NCBI GenBank assembly: GCA_016285885.1
Contig: JAEERP010000018.1
Location: 1-45,295 of the forward strand
Direction of reading: 5' to 3'
Length of the DNA: 45,295 nt
Source of the DNA: Paludibacteraceae bacterium
GTDB taxonomy: Bacteria; Bacteroidota; Bacteroidia; Bacteroidales; Paludibacteraceae
Shown here: piece after piece, positions 17,301-23,844 of the stretch
Layout: each line of letters starts with the position of its first letter
How positions within the stretch are numbered: the first letter of the stretch is position 1
Position numbers and translations under genes: made by a program
The notes under the pieces: model-generated
Database searches by the model: none
Told to the model about the DNA's origin: nothing
The model's input: the letters and a program-made list of their open reading frames with translations, nothing else

Positions 17301-18798
17301 CCTCCACCTTCGCGTTGCAGAAAAGGTTAGGGTCGCGGACCTCCACGAAGGAGGAGAGCGAGTCCGTCTTGAAATAATGGGCGTTGAGCCTCAACGTGTC
17401 GTAGGCATAGCCCTTATAGGAGAAATCAGGGAGGCGGGCAATGAGGCGGGCGTCAGGCAAAGCCTCCATCTTCCAGTCTAATTGGAGGTCCGCCGTCATC
17501 GATAAACGTTTGAAATCATTCGAATGGAGGATGGAGTCCAGCGCCACGTCCGTGAAGGAGGTGGAGAGGTCGCACCCTAAGTAGTTCTCCCGGTTCACAT
17601 ACCGCAGCGTTCCGTCCAAGGCGAGGGAAGCCAGCGTGGAGGCTAGGTCTCCCTTCAGCTTCGCATTCGACAAAGGACCATCGAACTGGAGCTTCAGCTT
17701 CATAGGCAGGTATTCGGAGAGCGTAGGATTAGGCTCCTTGCCGACCATCGTCATGATCCTATCCATGCCCTCTTTCGTCAGGGAGAGTTCGTCTATGCGT
17801 AGCACATAGGCGGTGGAGTCCCATGCCAGGCAATCCTCCATCTTCACAACAGGAGCGGAGAGCCGGAGCAGGGATGGGTAGTTGATTTCCAGGTTCTCCA
17901 CACTCACGGCGGGGAACTTCCCGGAGGCGTGGAGTGAGAGGGATGTTGAATCCTTCATGCAGGCGAACATCGGCACGAAGCACCGCAGGTCCGCCAAGGA
18001 GAAAGAGTCAGAGGAGAGGGTGACATCATAGTCGAGGTCATCCAACGACCCCTCCCCCTTCAAGGCGAGTTGGCTCTTCGGCAAGGAGAGCGCCAGCGAA
18101 GGCAGGGAGAGCTTGTTATCCTCCAGGGTAGCCTCCAGCGCCAGGTTCTCCACCCGCAGTCCGGACTTTTCGGAGAGGGAGAGCGTCTCCACCTCCACCT
18201 CGATAGCCCCCTTAGGAGACAGGGCGAAGAAGGCGTCCAAGCATAGGTTGGAGCAATCGATATGCGAGGCGTTGAAGAGATCGGGCGTCTCCTCGGCGGA
18301 GCGCACGTCATAGGTTACCCGGCCGTTTTTCAGAACAACCGATTTGATTGTCATGGCGAATGGATCAGCCTGAGGTTTCTTCTCCTTAGGCTCATCACTC
18401 GCGAAAGCGTCGATCAGGAACTGGAAATTGAAGGCGGAGGAATCCGTCTCCTTGTGGATATGGGCGACGAAGTCATCCAATTCCACCTTTTTGATTTTCA
18501 AGTTATTAATATTCAGGAGGGCATGCAAGTTGATGTCCGCTTTGATTCTATCCGCGAAGAGCAGCGTATCCCCCTGCTGGTCCTCCACGTAGAGCCCCTC
18601 CACGAAGAATCCGTTGAGGAGGTCGAAGCCTATATAACCGAGGGAGAGTTCCGTGTTGGTCCTCTCCCTCAGCCAGTTTTCTCCGTATGAAATCAGCGAT
18701 TTCTGCACACTCTTGTTGCTCAGCAAAGCCACCACGACGATATTCAAGGCAAGAATAACAGCGATGACCAGCAACAATATGCGGAACGCCTTTTTCAC
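14359..18798 (-). CDS. tamB: TamB: translocation/assembly module protein (DUF490)
   Basis: A 1479-residue protein with an N-terminal membrane anchor (residues ~7-27), a long periplasmic region of beta-rich AsmA/TamB-like repeats, and the conserved C-terminal DUF490 region (about the last 450 residues). TamB proteins form a hydrophobic groove spanning the periplasm from inner membrane to a TamA/TamL barrel; recent work on the family points to phospholipid transport, older work to barrel protein assembly. Length is typical of Bacteroidota homologues. It starts 9 bases after the lipoprotein gene upstream and overlaps tamL, placing it fourth in a five-gene operon. A long open frame on the opposite strand (14299-16428) is a shadow. 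Confidence 0.93.
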   Translation of the reverse strand: MKKAFRILLLVIAVILALNIVVVALLSNKSVQKSLISYGENWLRERTNTELSLGYIGFDLLNGFFVEGLYVEDQQGDTLLFADRIKADINLHALLNINNLKIKKVELDDFVAHIHKETDSSAFNFQFLIDAFASDEPKEKKPQADPFAMTIKSVVLKNGRVTYDVRSAEETPDLFNASHIDCSNLCLDAFFALSPKGAIEVEVETLSLSEKSGLRVENLALEATLEDNKLSLPSLALSLPKSQLALKGEGSLDDLDYDVTLSSDSFSLADLRCFVPMFACMKDSTSLSLHASGKFPAVSVENLEINYPSLLRLSAPVVKMEDCLAWDSTAYVLRIDELSLTKEGMDRIMTMVGKEPNPTLSEYLPMKLKLQFDGPLSNAKLKGDLASTLASLALDGTLRYVNRENYLGCDLSTSFTDVALDSILHSNDFKRLSMTADLQLDWKMEALPDARLIARLPDFSYKGYAYDTLRLNAHYFKTDSLSSFVEVRDPNLFCNAKVEAANLSGEVPRFAVATVIRHFSPQATHLADSLGNARIDVALSARVTDLNTLLGEVSIDSLNLSGDSASIIWSKPSVARHVTLADGTRHLFFSSPALDVDLKGRYEFADIYPSVLGVVRSYWPHLFLKMEVPEGSKKDRFAFHVKVKEVEDLMRFIGQDISLQEGASLSGRLSAPDNSLDMKLELPYFRSGTSTLRDIKLAVDADGKKMGLYADLVADSSAANGAAMLDMHLRSSIAQNRMDGRLALTTLPDTSVLRGVLPFVIHSEKRGADEFNMCLSTLQSKWILTGHHFGLSPADVRQIGEKISVKNVGVTMDGNLLMDVAGVISDELGDTLSASFDHVDLEPILSALARKYIPLHCSLNGVVRASALTGEKMRFQTNGLRLDSIVYDGIRIGDLVADMRWNNERKGVLSRMTLSDRGKRLASVQGVVKPAENMMKMVVTLDSLPLETFLPFTSDYVSDMRGFLGASILAEGEVSSPDVDGFLFLKDSHLHVNYTGVGYSISDSIKFKKNQLRMDRFTVKDDQGNKLTMRGNITHEKFKSFKYNILVNMDNFLLLNNPKAKSNTVYGVFYANARDLHLNWNDTHMKVTGEFSNGDKTSLNIVLPETVTEVETYDNIVYVQPAGKEQADTSTAEKESPLNIEADIMVGLTDQASFFVNVADGAMVNGNGNLHVTYRDGNVAIYNRYTVNNGYVKVKLSEIPAKKFSIHQGAYVEFNGDPMKLRFDATASYDLTADLATLSSSFTTMGLSTTRQPVRCGVHASGSLSQMNLTYDISLPKADNNVTQNMNSIITTDEIRIREFAYLIGLGMFYAPDEQEQGDMLSSLASSSLSSALNNALSSVLGDKVTIGTGFTSSQEDFSDMEMNVSVSTKLFNDRLLLSTNLGYQRQATGDEAGSSFLGDFDAEYLLGKKKVVRLKAYNHTNNDFYRASGNTQGFGVVFVKESKTFRGLLPFGKDAYGTNLLAPRDTVPARERRKEDGE

Positions 18799-18807
18799 GA
18801 AATGGAT

Positions 18808-19467
18808 TTAGTTTTTCTTATCGAAGTTACTACGGCCAATTCGCACATCGAAGTCGCCGAACATGGTCCTTCTATTGAGATAATCTTTTTTAGACAAGGA
18901 AGGAGATTTAATCGAATCCTGCCCAGCCTCGCCATCGTAAGCGAATGACAACGTACCGGCAAGGACAACATAATCCCTATGTCCATCGATACCGAACAGA
19001 TCAGCGCAATTGAATCGCAACAATCCGGAAGTCACATTCAACGTATCCTTCTTACCGCCCTCCTCCATCGTCACGAGGACGCTATCCTTTCCGAAATCAA
19101 TAGAGGCATGGCTCAAAGAGACCACATCCTTGAATTCATCCATCTTGCGTTGGTTCTGTGGGAAGGAGATTGAGAGCACGAGGCTACTGCCTGTCGAATA
19201 ACGGAACTCCTCGTATCGAGGTTTTTCGTCCCAAATATCATAATCATGTTTCCTACGCGTGCGTCCATACAACGAGAAGGTGACCACGCTATCAGAGACG
19301 ACGATGCCCGCAGGCTTGAAATTATAATCGTCACAGAACGTCATGCCACCCATATCTATGTCGAAAACATCTTTTCCACATTCCGTGTTCATCGGTTCTT
19401 CCTCCTCATAACATGAAAAAGGCAAAAAGAGGAGAGTTGACCATACTATCTTTCTTAATATATTCAT
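18808..19467 (-). CDS. Lipoprotein of unknown function in the tam operon, probably surface exposed
   Basis: A 219-residue protein. The signal peptide ends at C19 (LPFSC), and the cysteine is followed by Y-E-E-E-E. A run of acidic residues just after the lipid cysteine is the known export signal that sends Bacteroidota lipoproteins to the cell surface. The rest alternates short beta-strand-like stretches and contains two further cysteines near the N-terminus (C30, C45). I do not recognise the family. It lies 20 bases after the outer-membrane barrel gene and 9 bases before tamB, so it is cotranscribed with them. It could be a surface subunit or a client of the Tam machinery; this is inference from position only. 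Confidence 0.85.
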   Translation of the reverse strand: MNILRKIVWSTLLFLPFSCYEEEEPMNTECGKDVFDIDMGGMTFCDDYNFKPAGIVVSDSVVTFSLYGRTRRKHDYDIWDEKPRYEEFRYSTGSSLVLSISFPQNQRKMDEFKDVVSLSHASIDFGKDSVLVTMEEGGKKDTLNVTSGLLRFNCADLFGIDGHRDYVVLAGTLSFAYDGEAGQDSIKSPSLSKKDYLNRRTMFGDFDVRIGRSNFDKKN

Positions 19468-19487
19468 AATCTTCTACGATAAATAAA

Positions 19488-20336
19488 TTAAAAATCTTCG
19501 GAAGGCATAACCTTTTCCTGTTGTATATCAGAGCTATAGGAAGTGGATACTTCGGCTACATCCTTTTTTGTTTCCTTACCCACAGGGAATAAGAAAGAGA
19601 CCTTGATGCCCGCGGAGCAGACATACTCATTCTTGTCAAAGAAAGTGAATGGATTACCACCCATCTCGATGCGAGGCAGAACCAATTCCGGGCAAACATA
19701 GAAGTTGTTGCATTTGATTCTGAGGCCGACAGCCGCCGAAGAAGAGACGTGGAAACGGTCCGGCTCACCCATATCCTCCTCCAACTGCTCCTCATAAAGC
19801 GCCTGCATGTGCAAATCCTTGATCTCCATCTCGTTGCAATGTCCGAGCAAGAAGTCCATGCTTGCGTCGATTTTCAGGTATGGACGCAATATACGTTCCT
19901 GAGAGTTAAAGAAAACACGGAAAAAGAGCGGAACACCCATGTAGTAGTTCCGTTGAGACAATGCTTCTATCGTCACATAATCGCGCAGGTTTCTCTCCTC
20001 GTTGACCAACCAATACATATCCCCCGAATGCCAGGAAGACGTGGCGGCTTGGCCCGTGAAACGAAGACCCGTGCCAAAGGAGACACGCTCGCTTTGAGGA
20101 AGGAAGTCCGCAATAAACTCGAAATGCCAGTTCGCACATCCCACCCAAAACTCATCATCACCTGTGCATAAGAGATTCTTATAATCATGGCTATACAAGT
20201 GGGCAGTGCTACCCGTTATGCTTGCTCCAACGCCAAGATTCACCTTCAGTCCTCCTTCAGGCTTCGCATCTGTCTGAGCCCAAGAAGAGAAACAAGTGAT
20301 AAGCCACAAAGCGGCCCATAACGAAAATCTTTTCAT
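19488..20336 (-). CDS. Outer-membrane beta-barrel protein of unknown function in the tam operon
   Basis: About 282 residues from the ATG at 20336, where a clean signal peptide begins (MKRFSLWAALWL...SSWAQ). An in-frame ATG three codons upstream (20345) is less likely. After the signal come alternating amphipathic strands with glycine-aromatic spacing (GLKVNLGVGASI, VSFGTGLRFTG, RPYLKIDASMDFLLG, AGIKVSFLFPVG), typical of porin-like or PorT-like outer-membrane barrels in this phylum. A polar, Ser/Asp-rich tail of ~35 residues follows the last strand. It starts 22 bases after the lipid kinase gene and is followed by the lipoprotein and tamB. Role unknown; a Tam accessory protein is possible. Confidence 0.8.
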   Translation of the reverse strand: MKRFSLWAALWLITCFSSWAQTDAKPEGGLKVNLGVGASITGSTAHLYSHDYKNLLCTGDDEFWVGCANWHFEFIADFLPQSERVSFGTGLRFTGQAATSSWHSGDMYWLVNEERNLRDYVTIEALSQRNYYMGVPLFFRVFFNSQERILRPYLKIDASMDFLLGHCNEMEIKDLHMQALYEEQLEEDMGEPDRFHVSSSAAVGLRIKCNNFYVCPELVLPRIEMGGNPFTFFDKNEYVCSAGIKVSFLFPVGKETKKDVAEVSTSYSSDIQQEKVMPSEDF

Positions 20337-20358
20337 AAAAAACATATTTAATTAATAA

Positions 20359-21231
20359 TCAAATTCTTACCTTCAAAGAGAGCGGATCGATCCGGACCCT
20401 GATCTCCTTGCCCATCATCAGCGGGTCTCCGTCGATATGGAACTCGCCCTCCTCGTCACGGATGAGCGTCACCTCCTTAGCCTTCAGGGCTGTCACGTGG
20501 CGGCTTTTGTCGAACGAGCCCAAGAAGAGCCTCATCGCCAGACCCAGTGCGGAATATACGGGGAATTTACCCAAGACGCAGATATCCATGAGTCCGTCAC
20601 GCACACTTGCATGTGGAGCGATGTAAGCCATGTTCCCCCATTGCGCCGCATTGGCGAAGGTGACAAGGAACGCTTGTTTCTTTACGCTAGGGAAAGAGGG
20701 GCTCTCCAACTGATAGATCCTCGGTTCGTACGTTTTATACTCCCGGAGGATAACCTTCAGGTAGGTGAGGAAACCTCGCTTGCCCTCCTTGGAGAAGGAG
20801 TGGCTCACATGGGCGTCGAAACCAGTGCCGCATGTGCAGAAGAAACGTTTGTCATCAGCCAAACCACTGTCGACCTGACGCTCGTCGCCGTTCAATATCT
20901 GTTCCAAAGCCTGCTTAGGATGCATGGAATAGCCCAAGTGGCGGGCGAAACCATTGCCCGAACCGTAGGGAACGATCGCAAAGGCCGTGTCGGTATGTAC
21001 AAGTGCGGAGGCCACCTCGTTCATCGTGCCGTCTCCACCACAAGCCACCACAACGTCATAGCCATCCGCCGCAAACTGGCCTGCCATCTCTTTCCCATGA
21101 CCGGCGTGTTGGGTTTCCGCAATTGTGACATCCCATCCCTCCGTGAAGGTCTGTTTGATCAAGTCAGGCAAGTCCTTCTTGTCGCTCGTGCCGGAGATAG
21201 GATTGATGATAAAAGCAATTCTTTTTGGCAT
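20359..21231 (-). CDS. Diacylglycerol kinase family lipid kinase (YegS/DgkB-like)
   Basis: A 290-residue soluble kinase. The N-terminal catalytic domain begins IAFIINPISGT and carries the phosphate-binding GGDGTMNE motif (~65-72) and the PYGSGNGFARHLG block; the C-terminal beta-rich domain ends with the typical IDGDPL segment. Members phosphorylate diacylglycerol, sphingosine or related lipids with ATP at the inner face of the membrane; in Bacteroidales, which make sphingolipids, the substrate cannot be told from sequence. It is the first gene of a tight minus-strand run with the barrel gene, the lipoprotein, tamB and tamL, linking lipid phosphorylation with the Tam system. It is divergent from the DUF2851 gene. 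Confidence 0.92.
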   Translation of the reverse strand: MPKRIAFIINPISGTSDKKDLPDLIKQTFTEGWDVTIAETQHAGHGKEMAGQFAADGYDVVVACGGDGTMNEVASALVHTDTAFAIVPYGSGNGFARHLGYSMHPKQALEQILNGDERQVDSGLADDKRFFCTCGTGFDAHVSHSFSKEGKRGFLTYLKVILREYKTYEPRIYQLESPSFPSVKKQAFLVTFANAAQWGNMAYIAPHASVRDGLMDICVLGKFPVYSALGLAMRLFLGSFDKSRHVTALKAKEVTLIRDEEGEFHIDGDPLMMGKEIRVRIDPLSLKVRI

Positions 21232-21244
21232 AATTCACATGTTA

Positions 21245-21256
21245 ACTTTGCAAAGT
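21245..21256. promoter_or_regulatory. 12-bp perfect palindrome between divergent promoters
   Basis: ACTTTGCAAAGT is a perfect palindrome lying between the lipid kinase and DUF2851 genes and overlapping the plus-strand -7 candidate. Copies of GTTAAC lie at 21241-21246 and 21301-21306. It could be an operator site or simply two back-to-back TTTG boxes. Confidence 0.35.
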
Positions 21257-21258
21257 AA

Positions 21259-21266
21259 CAAAAATA
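21259..21266 (-). promoter_or_regulatory. Candidate -7 box for the lipid kinase-tam operon
   Basis: Read on the minus strand this is TATTTTTG, an exact TAnnTTTG match, 27 bases before the lipid kinase start. No TTTG was found at the usual -33 distance, and the region is AT-rich, so chance is possible. A plus-strand match, TAACTTTG at 21243-21250, could serve the divergent DUF2851 gene. Confidence 0.35.
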
Positions 21267-21310
21267 TTTACGATATTTGTCTCGCCTGTTAAAATTTAAC
21301 GTTAACAATT

Positions 21311-22600
21311 ATGAAAGAAGACTTGTTGCAGTATGCATGGCAGTACCGTCTCTACGACGGAAGCCGCCTTCTCACCGTGGATGGTGAACCAATCTCTGTG
21401 ATCAATGTGGGGGAATTGAACCGGGACGCTGGGCCTGATTTCTTCAACGTGAAGGTGAAGATAGGCGGAACGATCTGGGCCGGAAACGTGGAGATCCATG
21501 TCGCCGCCTCCGACTGGTACAAGCACCACCACGACGAGGACCCTCGCTACGACTCGGTGGTCCTGCATGTCGTGGAACGCTCCGACACGCGCATCCGGCG
21601 CACCAACGGAGACGTCATCCCCCAACTGGAACTGCGGCTCGACGAGGCCACGCTCGCCAAATACGAGGATTTCAGAAGACCCCACCAATGGATCCACTGC
21701 GAAAAGCATTGGGAGCGGATCACCCATGAGTTCCTCCAACTACAACTCTGCAGGATGTTGCATCTACGGCTGAGCCGCAAGACGGAGGAGATCTTCGCCC
21801 TCCTGGAACAGAACCACAACAACTGGTCGGAGGTCCTCTACCGCCTGCTCGCCAAGAGCTTCGGCATGCACACCAACGCACAACCCTTCGACCAACTGGC
21901 GCAATCCTTGCCCATCCCCTGCCTGGCGAAGCACAAGGATCATGCAGAACAGGTCGAGGCGCTCTTCTTCGGGCAAGCGGGGCTGTTGGAAGAGGCCCCG
22001 TCGGACGATTACGAGGCTCTCCTGCAACGGGAATACAACTTCCTCCGCCATAAGTTCGGACTGACCCCCATCGACCCCTCGCTGTGGAAGTTCGCACGGA
22101 TGCGACCCAACAACTCGCCCTACGTGCGCATCGCACAATTCGCCGCATTGGTGCACCGCTCCAACAATCTGTTTTCCGTGATATTAGAGCATATGCGTCT
22201 GGCGGAGATCCGGCAAGCGCTACGGGCCGACCTCTCCGCGTATTGGCATACCCACACGAGGTTCGGCGCCAGTTCCCCCTACTCCACCAAAAGGATGTCG
22301 GACAATACGCTGGACCTGCTCATCATCAATGCGGTCTGCCCTATCCTCTATGCCTATGCCATTCGGAAGGAGGACGAGACGATACAGGAGCGCATCATGT
22401 CGCTACTGGAGTTGATACCCCCAGAGAAGAACCACACCATCGAAGGGTGGAAAAGGTTCGGGGTATGCGCGGAGAACGCCTTCCAGAGCCAAGCCCTCAT
22501 CGAACTGAAAACCCAATACTGCGACACACGCAAATGTCTGCAATGCAGCATCGGTCACAAGTTGCTCGCAAGGAGGTGCGAGGGGATTTCACAATCTTAG
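21311..22600 (+). CDS. DUF2851 family protein
   Basis: A 429-residue soluble protein with no signal peptide. The N-terminal half has the family's typical blocks: W-Q-Y-R-L near the start, the N-x-G-E-L-N-R-D-A-G-P-D-F-F-N segment (~36-50), G-N-V-E-I-H-V-x-x-S-D-W (~60-72), and H-H-x-D-x-x-Y-x-x-V-v-L-H-V (~74-89). The C-terminal part is helical and ends with a cysteine-containing block (CLQCSIGHKLL). The conserved Glu, Asp and His set near the N-terminus suggests a nuclease-like or metal-dependent enzyme, but no activity is established that I know of. It is divergent from the lipid kinase operon and 131 bases before the NlpC/P60 gene. Confidence 0.88.
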   Translation: MKEDLLQYAWQYRLYDGSRLLTVDGEPISVINVGELNRDAGPDFFNVKVKIGGTIWAGNVEIHVAASDWYKHHHDEDPRYDSVVLHVVERSDTRIRRTNGDVIPQLELRLDEATLAKYEDFRRPHQWIHCEKHWERITHEFLQLQLCRMLHLRLSRKTEEIFALLEQNHNNWSEVLYRLLAKSFGMHTNAQPFDQLAQSLPIPCLAKHKDHAEQVEALFFGQAGLLEEAPSDDYEALLQREYNFLRHKFGLTPIDPSLWKFARMRPNNSPYVRIAQFAALVHRSNNLFSVILEHMRLAEIRQALRADLSAYWHTHTRFGASSPYSTKRMSDNTLDLLIINAVCPILYAYAIRKEDETIQERIMSLLELIPPEKNHTIEGWKRFGVCAENAFQSQALIELKTQYCDTRKCLQCSIGHKLLARRCEGISQS

Positions 22601-22718
22601 CAGATAGGAATATGTCATTCGCCCACCAAGATATTATAATTATTTAATTTACAGATTATTACAAAGAGCAATATCAACAGAGCCTGGCTTCTTGAGTCAT
22701 CTCTTACAAAAAAATGAT

Positions 22719-22726
22719 TACCTTTG
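22719..22726 (+). promoter_or_regulatory. Candidate -7 box immediately before the NlpC/P60 start
   Basis: TACCTTTG is an exact TAnnTTTG match and the most common variant seen in Bacteroides promoters. It ends only five bases before the ATG at 22732, so transcription would start at or next to the start codon and the message would be nearly leaderless. A CTTG lies upstream at 22691-22694 with a long 24-bp spacer. Confidence 0.4.
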
Positions 22727-22731
22727 CCCCT

Positions 22732-23844
22732 ATGGGAAGAAAAATAATATTGTTCTTACTGGTCCTCATTCCCCTAGCCTCACAGGCGAGAAGGGCAAAA
22801 GAGACCACCATGACTCTTCGGGACTCCATCATCACCGAGGCCACCCGTCACATCGGGAAGCGGTACCAATACGCTGGGAAGGGGCCCAACCGATTTGACT
22901 GCTCAGGGTTCACCGGTTATGTTTTCAGGCAATTCGGCTACGAGCTCTACGCCTCATCCGCCTCTCAATACCTGCAGGGGGAGAAGAGGAAGCTGGAACA
23001 TGCGGAGAAGGGTGACCTAATCTTTTTCAAGGGCAGCAACTCCAAATCGAAGGGGGTCGGACACGTGGGCATCATCTACGACGTGAACCGAGACGGGAAG
23101 AATACGACCGTCCAATTCATCCACGCCTCCATCAACAAGGGAATCACCATCGATAGCTACCCGGAGTCGGACTACTACCGCATCCGTTTCATCGGCATCA
23201 AAAGAATCATAGGAGAAAGCGACAGGAAGGAGGTGGACCCTTCTGACGAGGAGGATGACCGCAATGAGCACGAAGAGGAGGTGACACCTCCGAACAAGCA
23301 GGAGGATATCGTTCCGGAGCCGGACGAGAAGAGGGAAGAAACACCCCATGAGGAGCTGACCGACCGGGAAGAGCAGCCTTACGAGGTGACGACGGACACC
23401 CTCCGCCACATCGTGAAAAAGAAAGAGACACTCTTCACCATCAGCAGAAAACACGGCTGTACGGTTAACGAACTGATGGCTTGGAACGGACTGAAAAACA
23501 GCTATTTGAAGATTGGACAAACCCTCTACATCATCCGCACCTCCAACCAACCGAAGAGGGACGAGGCGGAACCTAAGATAGTCCCGGACGACAAGGGAAA
23601 GAAGAAGGAGAAAGAGGTGACTCCTCCGCGCAAGAAAGAGGAGAAAAGGCCTGACGAGAAAGAGATGGAGCCGACGGTGATCGTCAGCGACACGATACAA
23701 CACACCATACAACCCAAAGAGACGCTCTACCAACTCTCAAGGAAATACGGATGTAGTGTGGAGGACATCAAGCATTGGAACCATCTGAAAGGCAACACGT
23801 TGAAGATCGGACAGGTCCTCATCATCCTACAAAACAAGCAATAA
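22732..23844 (+). CDS. NlpC/P60 (C40) peptidoglycan hydrolase with two LysM domains
   Basis: A 370-residue protein from the ATG at 22732, where the signal peptide begins (MGRKIILFLLVLIPLASQA); an ATG six codons earlier is in frame but lies across the promoter motif. The NlpC/P60 domain (~33-165) has the catalytic set C57 (FDCSGF), H111 (GHVGI) and H131 (FIHAS). A long acidic, Lys/Glu/Pro-rich linker follows, then LysM 1 (~223-268), a second charged linker and LysM 2 (~322-369). Such enzymes cut stem peptides in the cell wall (commonly D-Glu to diamino acid bonds), with LysM holding them on glycan strands. Catalytic-first, LysM-last order is less common than the reverse. Its stop codon directly abuts the stop of the convergent TPR gene. 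Confidence 0.93.
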   Translation: MGRKIILFLLVLIPLASQARRAKETTMTLRDSIITEATRHIGKRYQYAGKGPNRFDCSGFTGYVFRQFGYELYASSASQYLQGEKRKLEHAEKGDLIFFKGSNSKSKGVGHVGIIYDVNRDGKNTTVQFIHASINKGITIDSYPESDYYRIRFIGIKRIIGESDRKEVDPSDEEDDRNEHEEEVTPPNKQEDIVPEPDEKREETPHEELTDREEQPYEVTTDTLRHIVKKKETLFTISRKHGCTVNELMAWNGLKNSYLKIGQTLYIIRTSNQPKRDEAEPKIVPDDKGKKKEKEVTPPRKKEEKRPDEKEMEPTVIVSDTIQHTIQPKETLYQLSRKYGCSVEDIKHWNHLKGNTLKIGQVLIILQNKQ

